NCBI GenBank assembly: GCA_052387675.1
Contig: JBQTIY010000002.1
Location: 310,001-374,000 of the forward strand
Source: JBQTIY01 sp052387675
GTDB lineage: Bacteria; Planctomycetota; B15-G4
DNA length: 64,000 bases
Reading direction: 5' to 3'
Position numbers and translations under genes: made by a program. This document shows positions 33,771 to 44,430 of this stretch, piece by piece; position 1 is the first letter of the stretch, and each line of letters starts with the position of its first letter. Under the pieces are notes generated by a model. It ran no database searches and had not been told where the DNA came from. It saw nothing but the letters and a program-made list of their open reading frames with translations.

Positions 33771-35170
33771 GCCGGCGCGGCCGCCAGAGCAGCGAAGGCC
33801 GCCACAAGACGGTCCTCGTCACCGGGCAGAAGCCCCAGGACATCGAGCTGCACGCGCTCGTGACGCAGGCGCGCGAAGACCGGCGGCTGACCGCGGCGCA
33901 GCGCCTGGGCCAAGGCTTCCGGCAGCAGTCCGGGCCACTGCACCGCCACGGCCGCGGAGGGCAGCTCGCGTGTGGGCAGGCTGCCACTGCCGGCTTGGGC
34001 CGCTTCCGCCTGCGCGACGAAGCGCGCTTGGGGAAAGGCCGCGGCGAGTCGGTCGGCCAATTGCCGGGCGCGCTCTTGGCGCGAGCCGGGCGAGGCCGTG
34101 AGCGCGGCATGCACGGGCAAAAGGCCCGGGTCGCGCCGCGCGGCGGCCAGTGTGGCGGCGAGCGCCACAAGCTGCAGGCGATCGGGGCGCAAGGCGCGAA
34201 AGAGCGGATGCCGGCGGCAGGCTGCCACGAGATCCTGCCGGCCCACGAGCAGTCCGGCCTGCGGTCCGCCCAAGAGCTTGTCGCCGGAGAAGCAGACCAG
34301 GTCCACGCCGGCGCTCAAGGAGGCGCGCACGGCCGGTTCCTCGGCGAGGGCACTCCCCGGTGCTTCGGCCAGGAGTCCCGAACCGAGATCCTCGAGCAGC
34401 GGCAGGCCGCGCCGGCGCGCCAAGGCCACGAGTTCCTCGCGCGCAGGACTGTGCGCAAAGCCCTCGACGCGGTAGTTGCTGGTGTGCACGAGCAGCAGCA
34501 GAGCAGTGTGCTCGTTACAGGCGCGCTCATAGTCCTCGATGTAGGTGCGATTCGTCGTGCCGACCTCGACAAGCTGGCAGCCCGACTGGGCCATGAGCTC
34601 GGGCAGGCGGAAGCCGCCGCCGATCTCGATGAGCTCGCCTCGCGAGACGAGCACCTGCCGGCCGCCGGCGAGCGCGGCCAGGGCCAGCAGCAGCGCCGCG
34701 GCATTGTTGTTCACGACCGTGGCGGACTCTCCGCCGGTCAGCGCGAGCAGGTCCGGCAGGAGCGGCGCTTCACGATGGCGGCGTTCGCCGCTCAGCCGAT
34801 CGACTTCGAGCTGCAGAAAGGCGCCGGCCGAACTGGCCAGAGCTGCGGCGGCCGACTCGGCCAGCGGCGCGCGCCCGAGCCCAGTGTGCAGGAGCACGCC
34901 CGTGGCGTTGACGACGCGCGGATAAGCCGCTTCCGGCACAGGCAGTGCAGCCGCCTTCTCCAGCACGCGGCGAGCGATCTGGGCTGCTGCGGGGAGTGCC
35001 GCGCCGCTCGCACCGGCTGCGCGCACCGCGGCCAACTCGGCGCGCACCAGCTCGGCCAGTCCGGGCCGGGCAGAGGCGCCGCTGTCCGCCAGTTCGCGCA
35101 ACACGCGATCCACCGAGGGCAGGCCGGCCAGATGCGCGCGCGGCGGCTGCGGGCGGGCGCTCTCGCTCAT
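33767..35170 (-). CDS. selA: L-seryl-tRNA(Sec) selenium transferase SelA
   Basis: A PLP enzyme that converts Ser-tRNA(Sec) to Sec-tRNA(Sec) with selenophosphate, as a large ring-shaped oligomer in the cytoplasm. The 467 residues show the family set: an N-terminal tRNA-binding region (L-P-S-V-D-R-V-L), V-N-A-T-G-V-L-L-H-T-G-L-G-R-A-P-L, N-N-N-A-A-A-L-L, E-V-G-T-T-N-R-T, and the PLP lysine K298 in F-S-G-D-K-L-L-G-G-P-Q-A-G. The frame is open upstream to 35377, but the ATG at 35170 gives the usual N-terminus. It is coupled to selD by ATGA and divergent from recJ. Confidence 0.95.
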   Translation of the reverse strand: MSESARPQPPRAHLAGLPSVDRVLRELADSGASARPGLAELVRAELAAVRAAGASGAALPAAAQIARRVLEKAAALPVPEAAYPRVVNATGVLLHTGLGRAPLAESAAAALASSAGAFLQLEVDRLSGERRHREAPLLPDLLALTGGESATVVNNNAAALLLALAALAGGRQVLVSRGELIEIGGGFRLPELMAQSGCQLVEVGTTNRTYIEDYERACNEHTALLLLVHTSNYRVEGFAHSPAREELVALARRRGLPLLEDLGSGLLAEAPGSALAEEPAVRASLSAGVDLVCFSGDKLLGGPQAGLLVGRQDLVAACRRHPLFRALRPDRLQLVALAATLAAARRDPGLLPVHAALTASPGSRQERARQLADRLAAAFPQARFVAQAEAAQAGSGSLPTRELPSAAVAVQWPGLLPEALAQALRRGQPPVFARLRHERVQLDVLGLLPGDEDRLVAAFAALAAAPA

Positions 35171-35203
35171 GGCTGCCACCCGCAGCGCGCGCGGTGGCTC
35201 GCT

Positions 35204-35236
35204 GAGTTCTGCGTCGGCCAAGAGTTCTGCGTCGGC
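35204..35236. repeat. 15-bp direct repeat in the selA-recJ intergenic region
   Basis: GAGTTCTGCGTCGGC occurs at 35204-35218 and again, identical, at 35222-35236, a period of 18 bases. It lies in the 114-bp gap between divergent selA and recJ. It could be a regulator binding site or a small slippage duplication; there is no further copy beside it. Confidence 0.6.
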
Positions 35237-35284
35237 GGATGGTGGAGAGCGGCCGGCACGAGCGTAGGATACGGTTTTCCCTGA

Positions 35285-37045
35285 GTGCCGCCCCCTGTGC
35301 CCGAGCTGATCGCCACGCCCCCGCGTCCCTGGCGCGCGCGGAACCCTGATCGCTTGCTCGTCAGTCAATTGGGGCAAGCCCTCTCACTCGAACCCATGGT
35401 GGCGGCCACGCTCGCCAATCGCGGAGTCAGCAGCCTCGACGAGGCCGAGCGCTTTCTGAACCCGTCGGTAGACGACCTGCACGACCCCTTCGCGCTGGCC
35501 GACATGGAGCGCGCTGCCGAGCGCATTGTGCGGGCGGTGCGCCAGCGCGAGCCGATCCTGGTCTACGGCGACTACGACGTGGATGGCCTCACCAGCACCG
35601 CGCTCATGATGCAGTTCCTGCGCTACCTCGGCGCCAACCCGCATGTCTATGTGCCCAACCGTTCCACGGAGGGCTACTCCTTCACAGCGGGCGGCGTGGC
35701 CTCGGTGCTGGCCAGCGGCGCCAAGGTGGTCATCTCGGTGGATAACGGCATCGCCAGCGTGGCGCCGGTCGACGAGCTGGCGCGCGCCGGCGTCGACGTG
35801 ATCATTACCGACCACCATCTGCCGCCGGAGGTGTTGCCGCCGGCCTACGCGATCGTGAATCCGCGCCGCAGTGACTGCGCCTATCCCTTCAAGGGCCTAG
35901 CGGGCGTCGGCGTGGCCTTCAAAGTGGCCTGCGCTGTGGCCAACCGGCTCAGTGAGGGCCAGCGGCGCTCGCCGGAGATGTCGCGTTTTCTCGGCGAGGC
36001 CATGGCCTGGGTCGCACTCGGCACGCTCTCGGACATGATGCCGCTGGTGGGCGAGAACCGCATCCTGGCCTCGCGCGGTCTGCGGGCCATTCCCGTGAGC
36101 ACGGCGCCGGGCCTGGCCGCGCTCTGCGCCGTGGCCGGCGTGCGGCGCACGAGCTTCGGCCCCGAAGACGTCAGCTTTCAGTTGGCGCCGCGGCTCAACG
36201 CGGCCGGCCGTCTGGGGCGCAGCGATCTCTCGCTGGCCCTCGTCACCGCGCCCGACGAAGCCACGGCCATGGCGCTCGCCCGGCAGCTCGACCAGCTCAA
36301 CGTGGAGCGGCGCACCATCGACCGGCAGATGCACGCCATGGCGCTCGACCGTCTCCACGAAGTGCCCGCCGGCGAGCCGGTCCTGCTGCACGACGATCGC
36401 TGGAATACCGGCCTGCTCGGCCTCGTGGCTGGGCGCCTCGCGCAGCAGACCGGCCGGCCGGCCGTGCTCATCTCCGCGGCGCACGGCGATCCGGCCAAGG
36501 GCAGCATGCGTTCCATCGCGGGCTTCGATGCGCACGCCGCGCTCTCGGCCTGCAGCGCACACCTGGCGGGCTTCGGCGGCCACGCCATGGCGGCCGGCTT
36601 CACGATTCAGCGCCAGAGCGTGCCGGAGTTCCGGCGCGCCTTCTTGGAAGTCTGGCAGCGCTACCGCAGCACGCCGACCCCGCTGCCGCCCATCGACTAC
36701 GACGGCGAACTGCCGCTCGCCGCGCTCACGCCGCGCCTCATCGAGCAGTTCGAACGCCTCGCGCCCTTTGGCATGGGCAATGCCCGGCCGGTGCTCGGCA
36801 TTTCGGGGGCGACGCTGCTCTCGTGTCGGCGCATGGGCGGCGACGGCACGCATTTGGAATTGCAGCTCGGCCAAGGCCCGACGGCGCTGCGGGCGGTGGC
36901 CTTCGGCCGCGGTGATCTGGCGGACACGCTCGTGCCCGGCGCGCGCGCCGACGTGCTCGTCACGCCCAAGATCAACCGCTTTCGCGGCAAGGCGACGCCC
37001 GAACTGGAACTCGTGGACCTGCGCCTGCAGGCCGCGGCGCCTTAG
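35285..37045 (+). CDS. recJ: Single-stranded-DNA-specific 5'-3' exonuclease RecJ
   Basis: RecJ degrades single-stranded DNA from the 5' end in recombination and mismatch repair. The 586 residues carry the DHH phosphoesterase motifs: V-Y-G-D-Y-D-V-D-G-L-T-S-T-A (motif I), S-V-D-N-G-I-A (II) and T-D-H-H-L-P (III). The DHHA1 domain shows G-F-G-G-H-A-M-A-A-G-F, and a C-terminal OB-like domain follows. The start is GTG 35285, the only start codon close to the divergent selA promoter region. The 3' end overlaps the convergent DedA gene by 4 bp. Confidence 0.95.
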   Translation: MPPPVPELIATPPRPWRARNPDRLLVSQLGQALSLEPMVAATLANRGVSSLDEAERFLNPSVDDLHDPFALADMERAAERIVRAVRQREPILVYGDYDVDGLTSTALMMQFLRYLGANPHVYVPNRSTEGYSFTAGGVASVLASGAKVVISVDNGIASVAPVDELARAGVDVIITDHHLPPEVLPPAYAIVNPRRSDCAYPFKGLAGVGVAFKVACAVANRLSEGQRRSPEMSRFLGEAMAWVALGTLSDMMPLVGENRILASRGLRAIPVSTAPGLAALCAVAGVRRTSFGPEDVSFQLAPRLNAAGRLGRSDLSLALVTAPDEATAMALARQLDQLNVERRTIDRQMHAMALDRLHEVPAGEPVLLHDDRWNTGLLGLVAGRLAQQTGRPAVLISAAHGDPAKGSMRSIAGFDAHAALSACSAHLAGFGGHAMAAGFTIQRQSVPEFRRAFLEVWQRYRSTPTPLPPIDYDGELPLAALTPRLIEQFERLAPFGMGNARPVLGISGATLLSCRRMGGDGTHLELQLGQGPTALRAVAFGRGDLADTLVPGARADVLVTPKINRFRGKATPELELVDLRLQAAAP

Positions 37046-37704
37046 CGCGGCGGGTTCACCACTCGGGCGGCGCGCTTCGCCTTCCAGAGCTCGATCAGCA
37101 TCGGCAGCACGGAGAGCACGATGATTGCCAAGATGACCAGGGAGAAGTTCTCCTTGACCACCGGCTGATTGCCGAACCAGGCGCCGCAGTACAGGAAGAG
37201 CCCGCACCAGAGCACGCCGCCCAAGATGTTGTAGGCCAGAAAGCGCTTGTAGCTCATGACGCCGAGACCGGCCACGAAGGGCGCAAAGGTGCGCACGATG
37301 GGCACGAAGCGGGCCAGCACGATCGTCTTGGCGCCGTGCTTCTCGTAGAAGGCCTGCGTCTTTTCGAGATGCTCGCGCTTGAGAAAGCGGATGCCGCCCT
37401 CGAAGGCGCGCCGGCCGAACTTCTGGCCGATGTGGTAGTTCACCGTGTCGCCCAAGATCGCGGCCACGGAGAGCAGCACGAACAGCCAGTTCACATCGAG
37501 CGCCGAACCTTCGAGCGCGGCAATGGCCCCCGCGGCAAAGAGCAGCGAGTCACCCGGCAGGAAGGGCGTGACGACCAGTCCGGTCTCGCAGAAGATGACG
37601 CCGAAGAGGATGGCGTAAGTCGTCGTGCCGTACTGCGCGGTCAGCTCGGCCAGATGCTGATCGAGATGCAGGAAGAGATCGACGAGCTGCTGAAACCATT
37701 CCAT
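37042..37704 (-). CDS. DedA family membrane protein
   Basis: A 220-residue polytopic inner-membrane protein of the DedA (SNARE-associated/VTT) family. Members are linked to recycling of undecaprenyl phosphate and other lipids across the membrane. The family motif is present as F-C-E-T-G-L-V-V-T-P-F-L-P-G-D-S-L-L-F near the first long helix and F-V-P-I-V-R-T-F-A-P-F-V-A-G in the second half. The spacing of re-entrant and transmembrane helices is normal. It lies 47 bp after nrdJb on the same strand and is convergent with recJ. Confidence 0.9.
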   Translation of the reverse strand: MEWFQQLVDLFLHLDQHLAELTAQYGTTTYAILFGVIFCETGLVVTPFLPGDSLLFAAGAIAALEGSALDVNWLFVLLSVAAILGDTVNYHIGQKFGRRAFEGGIRFLKREHLEKTQAFYEKHGAKTIVLARFVPIVRTFAPFVAGLGVMSYKRFLAYNILGGVLWCGLFLYCGAWFGNQPVVKENFSLVILAIIVLSVLPMLIELWKAKRAARVVNPPR

Positions 37705-37751
37705 GGTGAAGCCGCACCCCGCTGGGGTAGCCGGTCAGAAGGCCGAGGGCC

Positions 37752-38785
37752 TCAGCCGCACTCCGTGAAGCCGCACGAGTGGCACTTCACGCAGCCCTCC
37801 TCATAGGAGAGCTGGCTGCCGCAGTCGTGACAGGCGCCCTGCACGGCCGTGTGATCGGCCGACTTGCGCTGAGCACCATTGCTGCTGCGCAGTGCGTCGA
37901 CGAGCTGCTGCCGACGGTCGCTCTCGCTCACGGTCTCGGCGCCCGTTTCGCTCAGGCGCTCAAGATTCTGCGGGTCAACTTGCACGCGCGGCCCGCGTGC
38001 CTCGGAGGAGGCGTCGCTGCCATGGCCGCCGAGCGCCGCGCGCCCCTCGCGCGCCGCCTTGGCCGCCCAATACTTCTCCAGCGCCTTGCCGATCGCGTCG
38101 GAGCAGGAGGAGATCTTGCCGTCCTCGCCCCAGGCCGGCCGGTGGCAGGAGATGCCCTTGAGCTGCTTGATGAGCGGCTCCACCGAGGCGCCGCAGCGCA
38201 GCGAGTAGCTGATGAGCCGGCCAATGGCCTCGTTCTGGCTGGCTGCGCAGCCGCCCGCCTTGCCCATGTGATTGAAGAGTTCGAAGGGCTGGCCGTCCTC
38301 GGTCTCGTTGATCGTGACGTAGAGATTGCCGCAGCCGGTGTTCATGCGCACGGTGTGGCCGAGCGTGACCGTGGGCCGGGCACGCGGAGCCAGCGTCGAG
38401 TCGTCCTCGCCGCCGGCAGCCTCCGCCGCGGGCAGCGTGGCCAACCGGGCCAGCAGCGACGGCCGCAGATGCGGCACGACGTCCTGGCTGTAGAACTTGT
38501 CGAGCCCGGTGACGAGCCGCGCCCCCACCGCCCCGGCCTCATCGAGCAGAAAGCGCCGGGCCGATTCATGCGTGGCCGCCGCGAGCTGCAGGGCCAGCAC
38601 CGCGCGCTCCTCGCCGCGTTCGGCTGCGGCCCAATCGAGCCCGCGCCAGCCGATCACGACCGCGGCCGCGCGATCCTTGGCATCACTCTCGACGCTCTCG
38701 GGCGTCATGGCCCGCTCGTCGCTGGGCAGCGAAAGCGGCCCCATGACATGACTCGTTGTCGTCGTCTTCACTCCGTCCACGATCT

Positions 38786-38789
<4 letters not shown>
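37752..38789 (-). CDS. nrdJb: Class II ribonucleotide reductase C-terminal subunit NrdJb
   Basis: A 345-residue protein with the C-terminal part of adenosylcobalamin-dependent ribonucleotide reductase. It carries a TSCPD domain (R-M-N-T-G-C-G-N-L-Y-V-T-I-N-E, F-N-H-M-G-K-A-G-G-C-A-A-S-Q-N-E) and a terminal zinc ribbon, C-H-D-C ... C-V-K-C-H-S-C-G-F. In most bacteria this is fused to the catalytic domain. Here it is a separate gene starting at GTG 38789 with a strong GGAGG site inside the end of nrdJa, overlapping it as GTGA. The same NrdJa/NrdJb split is known in Pseudomonas. The N-terminal ~100 residues before the TSCPD domain are extra relative to that protein. Confidence 0.88.
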
Positions 38790-40852
<2,063 letters not shown>

Positions 40853-40961
40853 CCGTCCCTCCCTCTCCGGATAGCCGCGCGCCAACGCGGCCATCCATTG
40901 CTCTGTTGCTAAATTGTGCCCGCCGCGCCACCCCAGCCGTGGGGTGATTCTCGCAGCGAGG

Positions 40962-40977
40962 GCCCTAGATATTGTGG
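40962..40977 (-). promoter_or_regulatory. Candidate NrdR box upstream of nrdJa
   Basis: On the minus strand CCACAATATCTAGGGC matches 12 of 16 positions of the published NrdR consensus (acaCwAtATaTwGtgt), including nearly all strongly conserved ones. A weaker half-match (GCACAATTTAG) lies nearer the gene at about 40908-40919. NrdR represses ribonucleotide reductase genes in many bacteria. The distance between the two, about 58 bp, is not the usual ~31 bp, so the second may be chance. A seven-pair hairpin (40929-40946) lies between them. Confidence 0.45.
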
Positions 40978-41024
40978 TTCGCCTGCGGCATCAAGTGGAA
41001 TCGTGGAAATCCTACCAGACGCGC

Positions 41025-42014
41025 TCACTTCGGACTTTGCGCTCCCAAGAGCGGCGCGGTCGGGCCGCCCGCAGCTTTCGTCGGGAACTGGCTTCCAAGC
41101 GCCGTTTGGAGGCCTTTGGCGGAGTCGCCCCAGACCTCGACTTCGAGTTCCAAATGTTGGCCAGTGCGCTCGGCGACTTCGTGGCGGATGCGCTGGATGA
41201 GCTGCAGGACTTCTCCCGCCGAGGCACTGCCTTCATTGAGAATGAAGTTGGCGTGCTGCGCGGAAACACGCGCGCCGCCCACAGACCAGCCCTTGCAGCC
41301 GGCCGCTTCGATGAGTTGCCCGCTGGGCGCCTCGGGCGCATTGCGAAAAATGCAGCCCGCACTGCGCGCGGTGAGCGGCTGGCTCTCGCGCTTTTTGTGC
41401 AGGATCGCGGCCATGCGCTCCCAGATCTGCGCCGGATCCTGGGGTTCGAACTGCAGCACCGCATCGAGGATCACCGCTCCGCGAAAGGGCGAGCGCCGAT
41501 AGCCGAAGTCCTCGGGCCGGCAGGGCCGCTCTTCGGCGCTGCCGTCGGGACGAACCACGGTCACGGCCACCAGCCGCTCGGAGATCCAGCCGTGCCGGCT
41601 GCCGGCATTGCCGGCCACCGCACCGCCCAAGGTGCCAGGAATGCCGATGAGCATTTCCGCGCCGCCCAGACCCTGGCGCTGGCAGGTTGAAACGAGGCGG
41701 GCCAGCGAGACGCCCGCCTCGGCACGCAGGCAATGCTCGCGCTCGCCTTCGTGCCACAGGCCGGTCATGAGCCGCGTGTGGAGCACGACCTCGGGTACGC
41801 CCTCGTCACCGATGAGCAAATTGCTGCCGTGTCCCAGGAGCCGGAAGGGCAGGCCCGCTGCGTGGAGTTGCGCGACGGCTAGCTGCAGCTCTTCGCGGCG
41901 CCGCGGTTCCAGCACCCAGGGCGCCTTGCCGCCGACGCCGAGCGTGGTGCGCGGTCCGAGCGGAGCCTCAGGCTGAGCGAGCAGCCGCTCCCGCAAGATT
42001 GCCGGCAAGTCCAT
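41025..42014 (-). CDS. murB: UDP-N-acetylenolpyruvoylglucosamine reductase MurB
   Basis: MurB, a cytoplasmic FAD enzyme, reduces UDP-GlcNAc-enolpyruvate to UDP-MurNAc. The 329 residues show T-T-L-G-V-G-G at the FAD domain start, G-H-G-S-N-L-L-I-G, I-P-G-T-L-G-G-A-V-A-G-N-A-G, Y-R-R-S-P-F (catalytic loop of type I), S-A-G-C-I-F-R-N and the late A-N-F-I-L-N-E. The ATG at 42014 is the first that leaves a normal N-terminus; it lies 47 bp inside murC, in another frame. It is the last gene of the cell-wall cluster. nrdJa follows after 172 bp. Confidence 0.93.
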   Translation of the reverse strand: MDLPAILRERLLAQPEAPLGPRTTLGVGGKAPWVLEPRRREELQLAVAQLHAAGLPFRLLGHGSNLLIGDEGVPEVVLHTRLMTGLWHEGEREHCLRAEAGVSLARLVSTCQRQGLGGAEMLIGIPGTLGGAVAGNAGSRHGWISERLVAVTVVRPDGSAEERPCRPEDFGYRRSPFRGAVILDAVLQFEPQDPAQIWERMAAILHKKRESQPLTARSAGCIFRNAPEAPSGQLIEAAGCKGWSVGGARVSAQHANFILNEGSASAGEVLQLIQRIRHEVAERTGQHLELEVEVWGDSAKGLQTALGSQFPTKAAGGPTAPLLGAQSPK

Positions 42015-43350
42015 CGATGTCGCCCGCTCCCATGACCACGCACACATCGCGGGGGCGCAACAGCGTCGCCGCGGCAGGAGCCGCCGCCACAGCGGTCCCC
42101 AGTCGGCGCACTCGCGCGCCGGCACGCGCGCACAGGCCGTTGAGCAGGTCCTCAGCCCGCTCGGGATGCGCGTCGCGAGCCACGAAGATATCGCAGAGGC
42201 CCACGAGATCGAAAGAGCCGAGCGCGGCCGCAAAATCGTCCAGGAAATCTGCGGTGCGGCTCACCTGATGCGGCTGAAAGAGGCCGACCAGGCGCCGGCC
42301 AGCAAAGCGCGCCCGCAGTGCCGCAGCAGCGGCCTGCAATGCCTGCGGATGGTGTGCGAAGTCATCGATCAGGCGTACGGTGCCGCCGGGCACGAGCGGC
42401 CACTCGCCCAAATCCTGCAGGCGCCGGGCCACGCCGCCGAAGCTCTCCACATGGACCAGCGCTTCGGGCAGGGGCACGCCCGCGGCCTGGGCCGCCAGCA
42501 GCCCGGCCGCCAGATTGTCGAGGTTGTGCCGGCCCAGCAGGCGCAAGCGGAATCGCCCGCCGCCGAGCGGGCCCGCGTCCACGCGTCCGGAGAAGCCCTC
42601 CTCCGACTCCACGAGCTCGTGATAGGCCAGCGCCTGCTGCACGCGGCGCACAGTCACGCCTGCGGCCACAGGAAAATCCAGATCGGCCGGCACGTCCACG
42701 CCCAGCACGAGGGTGCCGCCCGCCGGTACGCGAGCCGCAAAGCGGCGAAAGGCCGTGCGCACGCCCTCGGCATTCTGGAAACAGTCGAGATGGTCGGCCG
42801 CCGTGCCCGTGATGAGTGCCACGTCGTAGTGCAGGTTGAGGAAGGAGTGATCAAACTCGCAGGCCTCGGCCACAAGAGCCGGACCGGCCCCCCAGCCGGC
42901 CGCCTCCGGCAGGGACAGCGGCCGCGCCCCCACCACCCAGGCCGGGTCGCGCCCCGCCGCACGCAACAGGTGCGCCACGAGCGCGGTGGTTGTGGACTTG
43001 CCATGCGTCCCGGCCACGGCCACGCCGCGCCGCTGCGCCATGAGCCGCCCGAGGGCCTCGCTGTACTTGAGCACCGGCACTCCCGCCGCCCGCGCGGCGA
43101 CGACTTCGGGATTGTGCTCCGGCACGGCAGCGGAGCGAATGAGCAGCTCGGCTGCGCCCACGTGCTCGGCCGCATGCCCGCGCGCCACGCGGATGCCGCG
43201 CCGACGCAGAGCCTCGGCATCGAAGCCGGGCGCTGCATCGCTGCCGGAGACCACATGGCCACGCGCGACGAGCAGCACAGCCAGCGCCGAAAGACCGCCG
43301 CCGCCGATGCCCACACAGTGCACCACGCGCGGCAAGTCGAGACTGCTCAC
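41968..43350 (-). CDS. murC: UDP-N-acetylmuramate--L-alanine ligase MurC
   Basis: MurC adds the first amino acid of the peptidoglycan stem peptide, using ATP. The 460 residues have the three Mur-ligase domains: the UDP-binding G-I-G-G-G-G-L-S-A-L-A, the P-loop G-T-H-G-K-S-T-T-T, G-R-H-N-L-D-N-L-A-A, and the MurC hallmark D-D-F-A-H-H-P-Q near the C-terminal domain (D-D-Y-x-H-H-P in most species). That motif and its place after murG argue against MurD or Mpl. The GTG start overlaps the murG stop as GTGA. Confidence 0.92.
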   Translation of the reverse strand: MSSLDLPRVVHCVGIGGGGLSALAVLLVARGHVVSGSDAAPGFDAEALRRRGIRVARGHAAEHVGAAELLIRSAAVPEHNPEVVAARAAGVPVLKYSEALGRLMAQRRGVAVAGTHGKSTTTALVAHLLRAAGRDPAWVVGARPLSLPEAAGWGAGPALVAEACEFDHSFLNLHYDVALITGTAADHLDCFQNAEGVRTAFRRFAARVPAGGTLVLGVDVPADLDFPVAAGVTVRRVQQALAYHELVESEEGFSGRVDAGPLGGGRFRLRLLGRHNLDNLAAGLLAAQAAGVPLPEALVHVESFGGVARRLQDLGEWPLVPGGTVRLIDDFAHHPQALQAAAAALRARFAGRRLVGLFQPHQVSRTADFLDDFAAALGSFDLVGLCDIFVARDAHPERAEDLLNGLCARAGARVRRLGTAVAAAPAAATLLRPRDVCVVMGAGDIDGLAGNLAGAAARSA

Positions 43351-44405
43351 GCGCGCGACCGCACGGCCTCGAGCACGACCTCCGCCACGTCGTGCGTCGC
43401 GGCGGGCCGCGCGGCGGTGGCCGCGGCCTTGGCCATCTCCGCGCGCCGGGCCAGCACTTGGCGCAGCAGGGCCGGCGCGCTTTTTTGCCCGCGCGCATCG
43501 CCCGCCTCCACCATCAGGGCGCCGCCGACTTTGACCAAGATTTCGCCGTTCGCTTCTTGATGGCGATCGCGATGCCCCGGATAGGGCACGAGCACCGAGG
43601 GAATGCCGTGCGCGGCGAGTTCGGCCACCGTGCCGCCGCCGGCGCGGCAAACCGCGACGTCGGCCAGCGCATAGGCTGCGGGCATGTCTTGCAGGAAGCG
43701 CTGGCGCAGCACGGGCAGCTCGTGGCGCTCGAGCACGGGGCACGGCTGGCGGCCGGTGAGATTCAGCACCTGCCAGGGCTCACCGGTTTCTTCCAGCACA
43801 GGCAGCAGCACCGGCAAGAGCGCATTGACATCGCTGCTGCCCTGACTGCCACCCATGAGCAACAGCGTGCGCCGATCGGCGGCGAGCCCCAGGCGTCGGG
43901 CCGCTTCCGCGCGGTCCAGCAGCGACGTGTCGGTGAGCAAGGGATTGCCAGTGACCCGCGTGCCGCGCCGGCCACGCGGCATGCCGGGGCCGGCGACGCT
44001 CAGACAGGCAAAGTCGACGCGGCCGCCGAGCAGGCGCTGCACTTTGCCCGCGCGCGCATTCTGCTCGATGAGCACCGACGGCCGGCCGCGCAGGCCGGTG
44101 AGCAAGGCCGGCGCCGCGACCCAGCCGCCCAGCACGACGACCGCATCGGGCGCATAGTCGGCCAGTGCGCGCCGCCAGCGCAGCACGGCGCGCGTCCACT
44201 TGGCCAGATCCGTGAAGGCCGGCCGCCCGCCGTCGCCGAAGAGCGCGCAGGAGGAGAGTCCGCGCGGCTCAAGGAGCTGCCGCTCGACATCGCGTCCGGC
44301 GATGCAGAAGAGGGCGTCGTGCCCGCGGCGGCGCAGTTCCTCCGCCACGGCCACGCCCGGCGCGAGATGGCCGCCCGTGCCCCCGCCGAGGTAGGCCACT
44401 TTCAC
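43347..44405 (-). CDS. murG: Lipid II synthase MurG (GlcNAc transferase)
   Basis: MurG, on the inner face of the membrane, transfers GlcNAc to lipid I to form lipid II. The 352 residues are of normal length and carry the first glycine-rich loop G-G-G-T-G-G-H-L-A-P-G, the second G-G-S-Q-G-S-S-D-V-N, and the donor-site signature C-R-A-G-G-G-T-V-A-E-L-A (usually S-R-A-G-A-x-T). It is followed by V-P-Y-P-G-H-R-D-R-H-Q-E-A-N, the family's P-x-P-x-A-x-x-x-H-Q-x-x-N block. It lies between the LysM-protein gene and murC. Confidence 0.94.
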   Translation of the reverse strand: MKVAYLGGGTGGHLAPGVAVAEELRRRGHDALFCIAGRDVERQLLEPRGLSSCALFGDGGRPAFTDLAKWTRAVLRWRRALADYAPDAVVVLGGWVAAPALLTGLRGRPSVLIEQNARAGKVQRLLGGRVDFACLSVAGPGMPRGRRGTRVTGNPLLTDTSLLDRAEAARRLGLAADRRTLLLMGGSQGSSDVNALLPVLLPVLEETGEPWQVLNLTGRQPCPVLERHELPVLRQRFLQDMPAAYALADVAVCRAGGGTVAELAAHGIPSVLVPYPGHRDRHQEANGEILVKVGGALMVEAGDARGQKSAPALLRQVLARRAEMAKAAATAARPAATHDVAEVVLEAVRSRA

Positions 44406-44430
44406 GGCGTGCTGCCTGCCCGGACTCGGC

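Noticed and set aside
40853..41024. Cobalamin riboswitch before the B12-dependent reductase
   Set aside because: The 172-bp gap is too short, and no B12-box or long conserved helices were seen.
41968..42014. Assembly error at the murC-murB overlap of 47 bp
   Set aside because: Both proteins have complete family motifs to their ends, and the overlap is in different frames, so it is a real long overlap or a slightly later murB start.
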